The position numbers and the translations under genes were made by a program. Shown piece after piece: positions 1 through 6,840 of a stretch of 64,000 nt of DNA; position 1 is the first letter of the stretch, and each line of letters opens with the position of its first letter. Under the pieces are notes generated by a model. That model worked only from the letters and a program-made list of their open reading frames with translations, was not told the DNA's origin and searched no databases. Source of the stretch: Mesorhizobium sp. CU3 (GTDB taxonomy: Bacteria > Pseudomonadota > Alphaproteobacteria > Rhizobiales > Rhizobiaceae); the NCBI RefSeq assembly GCF_006442965.1, contig NZ_VFWX01000015.1, positions 96,479 to 160,478 of the forward strand. The letters are read 5' to 3'.

Positions 1-695
1 GGCAGTTCGCTTTCCTGAGCGGCCCTGCCATGGCGTCCGTCGACCTCGCCGTCATCAAGATTATCGGCAAGGGCGGCCATGGCGCTCGGCCGAGCCATGC
101 GGTGGATCCCATCGTCGCCGCCGCCTCGCTTGTCATGGCGCTGCAGACGATCGTCTCGCGCAATGTCGATCCGCTCGAAACCGCGGTCGTCACCGTCGGC
201 ACCATCCATGGCGGCATCGCCGCCAATGTCATCCCCGACAGCGTCGAGCTGAAAGTCACCATCCGGACGTTCAGCGAGGCTATCCGCGAACAGATCCGCA
301 CGCGCGTCATCGCGCTGGCCGAGACGCACGCGCAAAGCTATGGCGCAACTGCGGAGGTCGCCTATCCGCGCGGCTATCCGGCGCTTATCAATCACCGCCG
401 GGAAACCGACTTCGCAAGGCAGGTCGCGCTGCGGCATTTCGGCGCCGAACGGATCCAGTCGGATTTCCGCCTGATCACCGCCAGCGAAGACTTCGCTTTC
501 ATGCTCGAAGCGCGCCCGGGCAGCTATCTCTTCGTCGGCAATGGCGACAGCGCCGACCTGCACAGTCCCAACTACGACTTCAACGACGACATCTTGCCCG
601 ACGCCGCCCGCTACTGGGTGGCGCTGGTGCAGGACTATCTCGCCGCGAACGAGGCTCCGCGGACCGACGAGCCGGCAACGGGGCTCACGCCATGA
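1..695 (+). CDS. M20 family amidohydrolase / N-acyl amino acid deacylase, 5'-truncated
   Basis: C-terminal two thirds of a metal-dependent M20D-type amidohydrolase. The frame is open from base 3, so the true start lies before the window; the internal ATG at 30 is not the start. Visible are the dimerisation-domain signature GGHGARPSHAVDP (about bases 72-110), the NVIPD segment (about 226-240), and the late catalytic-domain motif SEDF (about 484-495) followed by a conserved His in the DLHSPNYDF stretch. The family removes acyl groups from N-acylated amino acids (hippurate hydrolase, N-acetylcysteine deacetylase SndA/YxeP types). The stop overlaps the start of the next gene (ATGA), so the two are translationally coupled. 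With the acetyltransferase, importer and flavin monooxygenase downstream, deacetylation of an N-acetylated amino acid is the likely role; the substrate is inferred. Confidence 0.9.
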   Translation, partial: QFAFLSGPAMASVDLAVIKIIGKGGHGARPSHAVDPIVAAASLVMALQTIVSRNVDPLETAVVTVGTIHGGIAANVIPDSVELKVTIRTFSEAIREQIRTRVIALAETHAQSYGATAEVAYPRGYPALINHRRETDFARQVALRHFGAERIQSDFRLITASEDFAFMLEARPGSYLFVGNGDSADLHSPNYDFNDDILPDAARYWVALVQDYLAANEAPRTDEPATGLTP

Positions 696-1216
696 CAGAC
701 AGCTTTCTCTACACCACGCCGGTCGATCCGCGCGCAGCCCCGCTCATCGAAGCGCTGACCTGGGAATACACGACCCGCTACGGCGACTATTTCGGCGAGC
801 CGGGAGAGGAGATGCGCCGCTATCCCGCCGAGCTCTTCGCGCCGCCGCATGGAAACTTCCTGCTCCTCACGCGAGACGGCAGGGCGATCGCCGGAGGCGC
901 CTTCAAGCGTTACGACGAACGCACCGCCGAGCTGAAGCGGGTATGGACGCATGTCGACCTGCGCCGCCAGGGTCTTGCCCGCAAGCTGCTCGTTGAACTC
1001 GAGCTGCAGGCGGCACGCCAAGGCTATACTAGGCTCTATCTGACCACGGGGTTTCGCCAACCGGAAGCCGCAGGCCTTTACCTCAACAACGGCTACACCG
1101 CGCTGTTCGACACGAGCGTCGATCCGGAAGTCCACGGCACGCTGCCTTTCGAAAAGGACATCAGCGCACTGGCGCTGGAATTCGGGCCGAACGCGCTCGA
1201 CCGCAAGGCCAGTTGA
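692..1216 (+). CDS. GNAT family N-acetyltransferase
   Basis: A 174-residue single-domain GNAT acetyltransferase, which would move an acetyl group from acetyl-CoA to an amine. The acetyl-CoA binding region is seen as VDLRRQGLARKLLVELE (about residues 89-105), followed by YLTTGFRQPEAAGLYLNNGY, the usual beta5-alpha4 end of the fold. The start overlaps the stop of the M20 deacylase by four bases, so acetyltransferase and deacylase are coupled. That pairing is typical of routes where an amino-acid derivative is protected by acetylation, oxidised, then deacetylated (SnaA/SnaB of Bacillus subtilis). The substrate cannot be read from the sequence. Confidence 0.88.
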   Translation: MTDSFLYTTPVDPRAAPLIEALTWEYTTRYGDYFGEPGEEMRRYPAELFAPPHGNFLLLTRDGRAIAGGAFKRYDERTAELKRVWTHVDLRRQGLARKLLVELELQAARQGYTRLYLTTGFRQPEAAGLYLNNGYTALFDTSVDPEVHGTLPFEKDISALALEFGPNALDRKAS

Positions 1217-1340
1217 TCGACCGAGCCGGCCACCGCAATACATCCATGCAAGCAGAAATATATAGACGATTTAACTCCGGAGCACTCAAAATATAAAACC
1301 AGGTGTCGTGATACTGCCTTGATATTCACTAATGTATTCC

Positions 1341-1370
1341 GTGTTTACTTTCTAAGTATTAAGTAAATAC
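1341..1370. promoter_or_regulatory. Inverted repeat in AT-rich promoter region (candidate operator)
   Basis: In the 188-base AT-rich gap before the importer gene lies GTGTTTACTT (1341-1350), a 10-base spacer, then AAGTAAATAC (1361-1370). The arms pair at nine of ten positions. It sits 35-64 bases before the start codon at 1405, where a repressor or activator could act on the importer / binding protein / monooxygenase operon. No U-run follows, so it is not an obvious terminator. The binding protein is not identified. Confidence 0.5.
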
Positions 1371-1404
1371 ATGAAAAATTACTCTACTGGAGCGATGGCG
1401 ATCC

Positions 1405-3207
1405 ATGACAGTGACGGCCGACATAAGCGACGTGGTGTCCCCTAGGACCGTACCTGTCGCCGCAGATCGTCAGGGATACAGGGTGGTGCCGGCCAGACAC
1501 CCGTGGCGCGTTGTCGGAACCGTCGTCGCCGTCCTGATCATCTTCTTCACGCTGCAATCGATCCTGACCAATCCCAGATGGGGCTGGGATGTTTTCGCCC
1601 GCTTCTTCTTCTCCGAGCCCGTGCTGGTTGGTCTCGGACGGACGCTGCTTCTGACCGTCCTTGCCTCGGCGCTCGGCTTTCTCCTGGGGACGCTGCTCGC
1701 TTTCGCCCGCGTCTCCCCCTCGCCGCTGCTGTCTGGCGTGTCGTGGGCCTATATCTGGCTGCTACGCTCCATCCCGCTGATCGTGCTTCTGCTCGTCCTC
1801 AACAATCTCGGCTACCTCTATCCGACGATCGATGTCGGCGTGCCGTTCACCGGCCTGCTGTTCGCGCAATACAACACCGTCGAAGTGTTCAGCCCATTCT
1901 GGGTTGCGGTGGTCGGGTTGAGCCTCAACCAGGCCGCCTTCTCGGCTGAGATCATCCGCGGCGGCATTCTTTCGGTCGACCAGGGTCAGCACGAGGCCGC
2001 CGCCGCGCTCGGCCTGTCTCGACGCCGGCAGGCGCTGAGCATCGTGCTGCCGCAGGCCATGCGCGCCATCTTGCCCAGCGGTTTCAACGAGATGATCGGC
2101 TTGGCCAAGTCGACCTCGATGGTTTACGTGCTTGCCCTGCCCGAGCTCTTCTACACTGTACAGGTCATCTACAAGCGCAATCTGGAAGTCATCCCGCTCT
2201 TGATGGTGGCGACGATCTGGTACCTCATCATCATGAGCGTGCTGTCGGTTATCCAGTTCGGCATCGAGCGGCGCTTTTCGCGCGGTGCCTCACGCACGGT
2301 GCCCGCGCCCCTCCTGCCCGCGGCGCTTGCCTTCCTGTCCGGGCGTAGCGCAGCGCCCGAAACCAAATCCCAGCCTCCCGCCCCGGCGCCGGTCGTCGCG
2401 GTTCGCAAGCCACTGGTGACTGCCGGCGAAAGGCTTGCCCGACGCGGCGTGGGGCGCATCGAAATCCGTGGCGTCTCCAAACGCTTCGGCGCGCTGAAGG
2501 TACTCGATGATGTCGATCTCGATCTCGCGCCCGGTTCGGTGACAGCAATCATCGGCCCATCCGGCGCCGGCAAGTCGACATTGCTGCGCACCATCAACCA
2601 TCTCGAGCGAACCGACACCGGCCTCGTCACCATCGACGACGAGCTTGTCGGCTATCACCGCGACGGACACACGCTTTACGAACTCAAGGAAGCGGCGATC
2701 CGCCGACGCCGCGCGGCGATCGGCATGGTGTTCCAGAATTTCAACCTGTTCCCGCACCTGACGGTGCTGGAGAACATCATCGAAGCGCCGCTGTCCGTAC
2801 AGGGCATCGCGCGCCCCGAGGCGGTAGAACTGGCCAGGGACTTGCTCGCCCGTATCGGCCTTCCGGAAAAGGCCGATGCCTATCCGCGCCACCTCTCCGG
2901 CGGCCAGCAGCAACGCGTCGCCATTGCCAGGGCGCTGGCGCTGAAGCCGAAGGTCCTGCTCTTCGACGAGCCGACTTCGGCGCTCGATCCCGAGTTGGTC
3001 GGCGAAGTGCTCGACGTCATCAAGGAACTCGCCACCTCCGGCACGACGATGGTGATCGTCACGCACGAGATCGGATTTGCCCGCGAGGTTGCCGATACCA
3101 TCGTCTTCATGGAGGCCGGCAAGGTGCTCGAGGTCGGAGCGCCTGCGAGGGTGTTCGCGGCCCCGGCCCACCAGCGCACGCGCGAGTTCCTCGCCAAGGT
3201 TCTCTAG
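1405..3207 (+). CDS. Polar amino acid ABC importer, fused permease and ATPase
   Basis: A 600-residue fusion of an inner-membrane permease (HisM/GlnP type, about residues 30-295) and a cytoplasmic ATPase (GlnQ/HisP type, about 345-600), joined by a Pro/Ala-rich linker. The permease half has several hydrophobic segments and the EAA loop HEAAAALGLSRRRQALSIV (about residue 195). The ATPase has Walker A GPSGAGKST (about 385), signature LSGGQQQRVAIARAL (about 497), Walker B VLLFDEPTSALDPE (about 518) and the switch His in IVTHE. Each half has normal family length, so this is a real gene fusion and not a frameshift. The two permease and two ATPase copies of the complex would come from a homodimer. 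It is followed at about 110 bases by its binding protein. Confidence 0.92.
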   Translation: MTVTADISDVVSPRTVPVAADRQGYRVVPARHPWRVVGTVVAVLIIFFTLQSILTNPRWGWDVFARFFFSEPVLVGLGRTLLLTVLASALGFLLGTLLAFARVSPSPLLSGVSWAYIWLLRSIPLIVLLLVLNNLGYLYPTIDVGVPFTGLLFAQYNTVEVFSPFWVAVVGLSLNQAAFSAEIIRGGILSVDQGQHEAAAALGLSRRRQALSIVLPQAMRAILPSGFNEMIGLAKSTSMVYVLALPELFYTVQVIYKRNLEVIPLLMVATIWYLIIMSVLSVIQFGIERRFSRGASRTVPAPLLPAALAFLSGRSAAPETKSQPPAPAPVVAVRKPLVTAGERLARRGVGRIEIRGVSKRFGALKVLDDVDLDLAPGSVTAIIGPSGAGKSTLLRTINHLERTDTGLVTIDDELVGYHRDGHTLYELKEAAIRRRRAAIGMVFQNFNLFPHLTVLENIIEAPLSVQGIARPEAVELARDLLARIGLPEKADAYPRHLSGGQQQRVAIARALALKPKVLLFDEPTSALDPELVGEVLDVIKELATSGTTMVIVTHEIGFAREVADTIVFMEAGKVLEVGAPARVFAAPAHQRTREFLAKVL

Positions 3208-3318
3208 CGCTCCGAATTCTTCAGCGAACCAGGCTGGCGGCATGTGCGAACCGCCGGTCTTCCAGGCCCCCTGCCGGGGACAATCTCAACGCACATCCGT
3301 CATGCAAGGAAATACCCA

Positions 3319-4260
3319 ATGACATTGTCACGAAAACCCCTGTCGCTAATCTTCGGCGCGGTGCTGTCGGCCATCGCCTTCGGCTCCGTCGCGCAAGCGG
3401 CCGAATTCGATCTCAGCCCCGAACAGCCGGGCCGCATCCACACCGAAAAGAGCGAAAAGGCCGCTGCTGCGATTTCTTCGAATTTCAAGTTCGCCAAGGA
3501 AGGCTATCTCACCGTCGCCACCAACCCCTCGGATCCGCCGCTTGGCACCTACGCGACCGACGCCAAGACCGTGGTCGGCACCGACCCGGACATCACCGTG
3601 TTGATTGCCGAGACGCTTGGACTAAAGCTCGATCTCGTGCCGGTCGCCTGGGCCGACTGGCCGCTCGGTCTCGCCTCCGGAAAATATGACGCCGTCATCA
3701 GCAACGTGACGGTGACGGAGGAGCGCAAGGAGAAGTTCGACTTCTCGACCTACCGACAGGATGTGCTCGGCTTCTACGTGAAAGCCGACAGCAAGATCAC
3801 CTCGATCAAGGAACCGAAGGACGTCGCCGGTCTCAAGGTCATCACCGGCGCGGGCACCAACCAGGAAAAGATCCTGCTGGAGTGGGACCGTAGGAATGTC
3901 GCGGCAGGGCTGAAGCCCGTCGAGGTCCAGTATTACGACGACTCGGCCGCAAGCCAGCTCGCCATCCAGTCTGGCCGCGCCGACGCCGAGTTCAACCCGA
4001 ATGCGACGCTTGCCTATGCCGCCGCCGTCAGCGGCAAGACCAAGCTGGTCGGCATCGTCAGCGGCGGCTGGCCGCTGACCGCCGAGATCGCCGTCGCGAC
4101 GAGAAAGGACAGCGGTCTGGCCAACGCCGTCACGCTCGCCATCAACGAACTGATCGCCAGCGGCAAATATGGCGAGGTGCTGAAGAAGTGGAGCCTGACC
4201 GCCGAAGCGATCGACCAGTCGCGCACCAACCCGCCCGGCCTGCCGAAGCCCAACAGCTGA
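3319..4260 (+). CDS. Amino acid ABC transporter substrate-binding protein
   Basis: A 313-residue periplasmic binding protein of solute-binding family 3 (polar amino acids, cystine, opines). The start at 3319 is chosen over an upstream in-frame start because AAGGA lies eight bases before it and because it yields a clean signal peptide: MTLSRKPLSLIFGAVLSAIA with cleavage near VAQA. The mature protein shows the bilobed-fold landmarks GTDPDITVLIAETLGLKLDL, GKYDAVISNVTVTEERKEKF and, near the C terminus, LASGKYGEVLKKW. It supplies substrate to the fused permease-ATPase upstream. The ligand is unknown; an S-alkyl or otherwise modified amino acid is inferred from the neighbours. Confidence 0.9.
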   Translation: MTLSRKPLSLIFGAVLSAIAFGSVAQAAEFDLSPEQPGRIHTEKSEKAAAAISSNFKFAKEGYLTVATNPSDPPLGTYATDAKTVVGTDPDITVLIAETLGLKLDLVPVAWADWPLGLASGKYDAVISNVTVTEERKEKFDFSTYRQDVLGFYVKADSKITSIKEPKDVAGLKVITGAGTNQEKILLEWDRRNVAAGLKPVEVQYYDDSAASQLAIQSGRADAEFNPNATLAYAAAVSGKTKLVGIVSGGWPLTAEIAVATRKDSGLANAVTLAINELIASGKYGEVLKKWSLTAEAIDQSRTNPPGLPKPNS

Positions 4261-4344
4261 GTGAGCGTGGCTCTTTGGACCGGCGCCTACGGGGTGCCGG
4301 TCCCCTCATTTCGGTTGTCAGCACCCCGAAGAGGAGGAACCGCG

Positions 4345-5391
4345 ATGGCGCCGACCTCGATTTCAATAGATCGCCTGGCCTTTCTGACGCCGGGCAACTA
4401 TCCGCACGACGATCCATATTCCGGCCTGCAGAAGACGCTGGAGCTGTTCGAGCTTGGCGAGCGCCTGGGTTACGACGGCGCCTGGGTGCGGCAGCGCCAC
4501 CTCGAACCGGGCATCTCATCGGCAGCCGCCTTTCTCGCCGCCGCCACGCAGCGCACAAGCCGCATCGAGCTCGGCACGGCCGTCATCCCGATCGGGTACG
4601 AAAGCCCCTACCGGCTGGCCGAGGACCTCTCGACGGTGGACGTGCTCTCGCGCGGTCGGTTGAACGTCGGCGTCAGCGCCGGCTTCCCATTGCATGCCGC
4701 TATTCTCGGGCCGCTTGTCTTCGATGGCGACTGGCGGAATTTCGACTTCTCGCACGCACGCGTGCTTCGCCTCGTCGACAATTTGCGCGGCGGGCTGCTT
4801 GGCGAACCCGGCGCCATCATTGAATTTCCCGGCGGTCGCGTGCGTCCGCGGCTGCAGCCACATGCTCCTGGCCTGCCCGACCGTATCTGGTACGGCGGCG
4901 GTTCCCTGAAATCGGCCGAGTGGGCGGGCCGCAACGGTCTCAATCTGCTGCTCGGCAACGTCACTTCCGGCGAAGGCACAGACAACTTCTTCGAAGCCCA
5001 GTTGCACCAGCTAGAGACCTTCGCCGCGCAACGCGACGGCAAGCCCGGACGCGTGGCCTTGGGACGGGTCATCGTTCCATTCGACAGCGCGGATGCAAGG
5101 ACCAGGAAGCGCTACGCCGAGTATGCGGCCGGACGTCATGATCGCACTCTCAGGGCCCATGGCGAGCGCCGCACGCTTTTCGCCGGCGATGTCGTCGGCA
5201 CCTCGGAACAGATTCTGGAGCAATTGACCGAGGATCCGATCCTGGCCAAGGTAACGGAGCTGCGGCTGGAGCTGCCTTACGACTTCGAGCAGGAAGAATA
5301 CGAGCAGATCGTCACCGACTTCATCGACCGCATCGCGCCTGCGCTTGGCTGGCGGCCACACCCAAAGCCGACCGCATCGGCGGCTGAGTAA
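4345..5391 (+). CDS. LLM class flavin-dependent oxidoreductase (monooxygenase)
   Basis: A 348-residue luciferase-like monooxygenase, FMN-dependent and TIM-barrel in family knowledge. GAGGAGG at 4331-4337 fixes the start at ATG 4345; an upstream GTG at 4261 touches the previous stop but has no comparable ribosome site. Typical landmarks are GERLGYDGAWVRQRHLEPG early, then RIELGTAVIPI, ESPYRLAEDLSTVDVLSRGR and GVSAGF. The family includes the CmoO/CmoJ/YxeK enzymes that oxygenate N-acetyl-S-alkylcysteines as well as many other monooxygenases. It is the last gene of the operon with the importer, and the only oxidative step visible there. Confidence 0.88.
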   Translation: MAPTSISIDRLAFLTPGNYPHDDPYSGLQKTLELFELGERLGYDGAWVRQRHLEPGISSAAAFLAAATQRTSRIELGTAVIPIGYESPYRLAEDLSTVDVLSRGRLNVGVSAGFPLHAAILGPLVFDGDWRNFDFSHARVLRLVDNLRGGLLGEPGAIIEFPGGRVRPRLQPHAPGLPDRIWYGGGSLKSAEWAGRNGLNLLLGNVTSGEGTDNFFEAQLHQLETFAAQRDGKPGRVALGRVIVPFDSADARTRKRYAEYAAGRHDRTLRAHGERRTLFAGDVVGTSEQILEQLTEDPILAKVTELRLELPYDFEQEEYEQIVTDFIDRIAPALGWRPHPKPTASAAE

Positions 5392-5710
5392 TCGGCGTCT
5401 GCCGGGCCTGGGCCCTGGAAGATCGCTTTCGCGCACCATCAATCGGCATCAGTCACCGGATGGCTGTGCGTTGGAGTATATCAGGGAGTGGTCGGGCCCG
5501 GAATCGGCGCGATTGCACGTCGTTGCCGCCGATTGCCGCACCGATCACTGCGAGATCCTTCAGCGCCGGCGGACTTTGGCTAGGTTGAGTGACGGCCGGG
5601 TCTATCCGGCAGGTATCACAATAGATAACGCAAGCGAGGGAATAAATTCGGAAGCTTCGATCCGCTGGCGAGAATTTCTTAGCAGATTCAATGTGCTATA
5701 GAAAAGCTGA
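5392..5710. other. Intergenic region, no confident gene
   Basis: About 320 bases between the monooxygenase stop and tRNA-His. A frame running to 5701 encodes roughly 75 residues ending in a plausible globular stretch (DGRVYPAGITIDNASEG), possibly from a TTG near 5474. It has no clear ribosome site and no family I recognise, so I do not call it. No convincing terminator is seen. Confidence 0.4.
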
Positions 5711-5787
5711 TGGTACCGTTGGCTGGGATCGAACCAGCGACCTCCGGATCCACAATCCGGCGCTCTAACCAGCTGAGCTACAACGGC
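5711..5787 (-). tRNA. tRNA-His (anticodon GTG)
   Basis: The minus strand folds as a complete 77-base cloverleaf. The acceptor stem is GCCGTTG with CAACGGT, the D arm contains AGCTCAGC, the anticodon stem-loop is CCGGA-TTGTGGA-TCCGG with anticodon GTG, the T arm contains GGTTCGATCCC, and the 3' end A-CCA is encoded. There is no G encoded at position -1 (the base there is T), and the discriminator base is A73. Most bacteria use G-1:C73 for histidine identity; loss of G-1 with A73 is the known alphaproteobacterial variant, which supports the taxonomic placement. Confidence 0.97.
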
Positions 5788-5943
5788 ACGCTTGCCTGAG
5801 CCAGATCACGGCGAGAACTTTATTCCCCCAGATCCGCTCTGTCGTTCGGCGATGCGTCCAATACGGTCTATCGGTGACTAATTCAAGGCCCTTAATAAGG
5901 CAAAGGACGGGTTCTCCTCGTCGCACCTTGCAGAAGGCAAAAG

Positions 5944-5975
5944 AAAAGGCCGGCGGGAGGAGGTGCCGGCCTTTT
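5944..5975 (-). terminator. Rho-independent terminator of the sRNA
   Basis: AAAAGGCCGGC at 5944-5954 pairs with GCCGGCCTTTT at 5965-5975 around a ten-base loop. Read on the minus strand the stem is followed by TTTTCTTTT. It serves the sRNA and perhaps phasin read-through. Confidence 0.75.
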
Positions 5976-6048
5976 CCTGTTACGAGCCAGCGGGAGGAGG
6001 TGCTGGCTGGTCACCCCGGAAACGGAGGGAGGAGGTTCCATTTCCGGG
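5944..6048 (-). ncRNA. Anti-Shine-Dalgarno small RNA, cuckoo / alpha-r8 / alpha-r14-like
   Basis: On the minus strand three hairpins follow one another: CCCGGAAA/TTTCCGGG (arms 6041-6048 and 6015-6022), AGCCAGC/GCTGGCT (6002-6008 and 5985-5991) and GCCGGC/GCCGGC extended by flanking A/T pairs (5965-5975 and 5944-5954). Each loop shows CCTCCTCCC in the transcribed strand, the complement of a Shine-Dalgarno sequence. The last hairpin runs into TTTTCTTTT and so is also a Rho-independent terminator. This arrangement matches the rhizobial sRNAs with exposed CCUCCUCCC loops (cuckoo RNAs; MmgR and alpha-r14 types). The 5' end is not fixed. I see no strong promoter between 6050 and 6130, so it may have its own weak promoter or be released from the phasin 3' UTR. 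Confidence 0.8.
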
Positions 6049-6068
6049 TATCTGGTTGTTCAAACTAT

Positions 6069-6096
6069 CGCATTTCTATTTGTCTGACGAAATGCG
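6069..6096. repeat. Inverted repeat between phasin stop and sRNA
   Basis: CGCATTTC at 6069-6076 and GAAATGCG at 6089-6096 pair perfectly around a 12-base loop. A smaller hairpin GCGCA/TGCGC lies at 6110-6125, just after the phasin stop. Either could end or stabilise the phasin mRNA; neither has a strong U-run on the minus strand. Confidence 0.45.
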
Positions 6097-6130
6097 ACGT
6101 TTTGATGCAGCGCAAAAATGTGCGCCGAAA

Positions 6131-6595
6131 TTAGGCAGCCTTGACGTCCTTGATCGCCTTTTCGAAGGCGGTCTTGACCGGCTTGGAGACGTCCTCGACC
6201 GCCTTGGTGGCGACGGCCTGGAATTCCTTGGCCTGCTCGACGGCCAGTTCGACGCGCTTGCGCAGGAAGGCGGTCTGCAACTCTACGACTTCCGAAAGGG
6301 TCTTGGCGCCGACTAGGGCCTCGAGGTGCGAGAAACTCGCCTCGGCATTGGCGCGCAGCGCCGCGATGGCCTTCAGCGAGACGTCGCCGGAAACGGTCTT
6401 GGCGGTCTCGTAGGTCGATTCCAGAACCTTCTGGGTCTCCTCGGCGCCGTTCTTCAGCTTCGTATAGGCTTCCTTCGACTGCTCGACGCCCTTCTCGGCG
6501 AAGGCGCGGATCTGGTCGGTGGCTTTGGAAGCGTCAAAGCTCGGGAATTCAACGTTTTCGATGGTCTCGGCGGTCTTGGTGGTGGTCTTGGTCAT
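6131..6595 (-). CDS. Phasin family protein (PHB granule-associated)
   Basis: A 154-residue phasin, an amphipathic helical protein that coats polyhydroxybutyrate granules. The start at 6595 (MTKTTTKTAETIENVEF) is preferred over a longer frame because the upstream residues are unlike any phasin and the promoter lies there; AAGG is about eight bases before it. Typical features are the Thr/Lys-rich N terminus, long Ala/Glu/Lys-rich helices (EQSKEAYTKLKNGAEETQKV) and the TLSEVVELQTAFLRKRVELA region, ending in a Lys/Ala tail. A palindromic operator overlaps its promoter, and an anti-SD sRNA is encoded just downstream on the same strand. Confidence 0.92.
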   Translation of the reverse strand: MTKTTTKTAETIENVEFPSFDASKATDQIRAFAEKGVEQSKEAYTKLKNGAEETQKVLESTYETAKTVSGDVSLKAIAALRANAEASFSHLEALVGAKTLSEVVELQTAFLRKRVELAVEQAKEFQAVATKAVEDVSKPVKTAFEKAIKDVKAA

Positions 6596-6655
6596 TTTCC
6601 AACCTTTCAGGGGCGGCGGCTTTGACAGAAAGCCGTCTCGTTCATGTATGATGGC

Positions 6656-6703
6656 AATATAAAGGCATTTTTTGTGCATTGCAACATCTTTGTTGCAGCG
6701 CAC
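6656..6703 (-). promoter_or_regulatory. Phasin promoter with large TGC palindrome (candidate PhaR operator)
   Basis: On the minus strand TTGCAA (6684-6679) is separated by 17 bases from TATATT (6661-6656), a reasonable sigma-70 promoter placed about 60 bases before the phasin start. Overlapping the -35 is GTGCATTGCAAC (6674-6685), six bases, then GTTGCAGCGCAC (6692-6703), an imperfect palindrome pairing at ten of twelve positions. PhaR repressors of phasin genes are known to bind TGC-rich palindromes, so this is the natural candidate; no phaR gene is in the window. Confidence 0.65.
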
Positions 6704-6792
6704 CATAAAGTCGTTTCTGGCGTTAACCACGACCCCAGAGATTTCGACCGTCGGACTGCCTGGCTTGTGGACCTCGCGGCCGCAGGCTTTTA

Positions 6793-6807
6793 TTAACAAA
6801 GCGTTAA
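6793..6807 (+). promoter_or_regulatory. CtrA box upstream of the PdhS-like kinase gene
   Basis: TTAA (6793-6796), seven bases, TTAA (6804-6807): an exact match to the TTAA-N7-TTAA recognition sequence of the alphaproteobacterial cell-cycle regulator CtrA. It is centred about 40 bases before the kinase start codon. A half site TTAACCAC lies at 6723-6730. Confidence 0.65.
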
Positions 6808-6840
6808 TTGAAATGCCTGCTTTGAGGGATTGGCCGGTGC

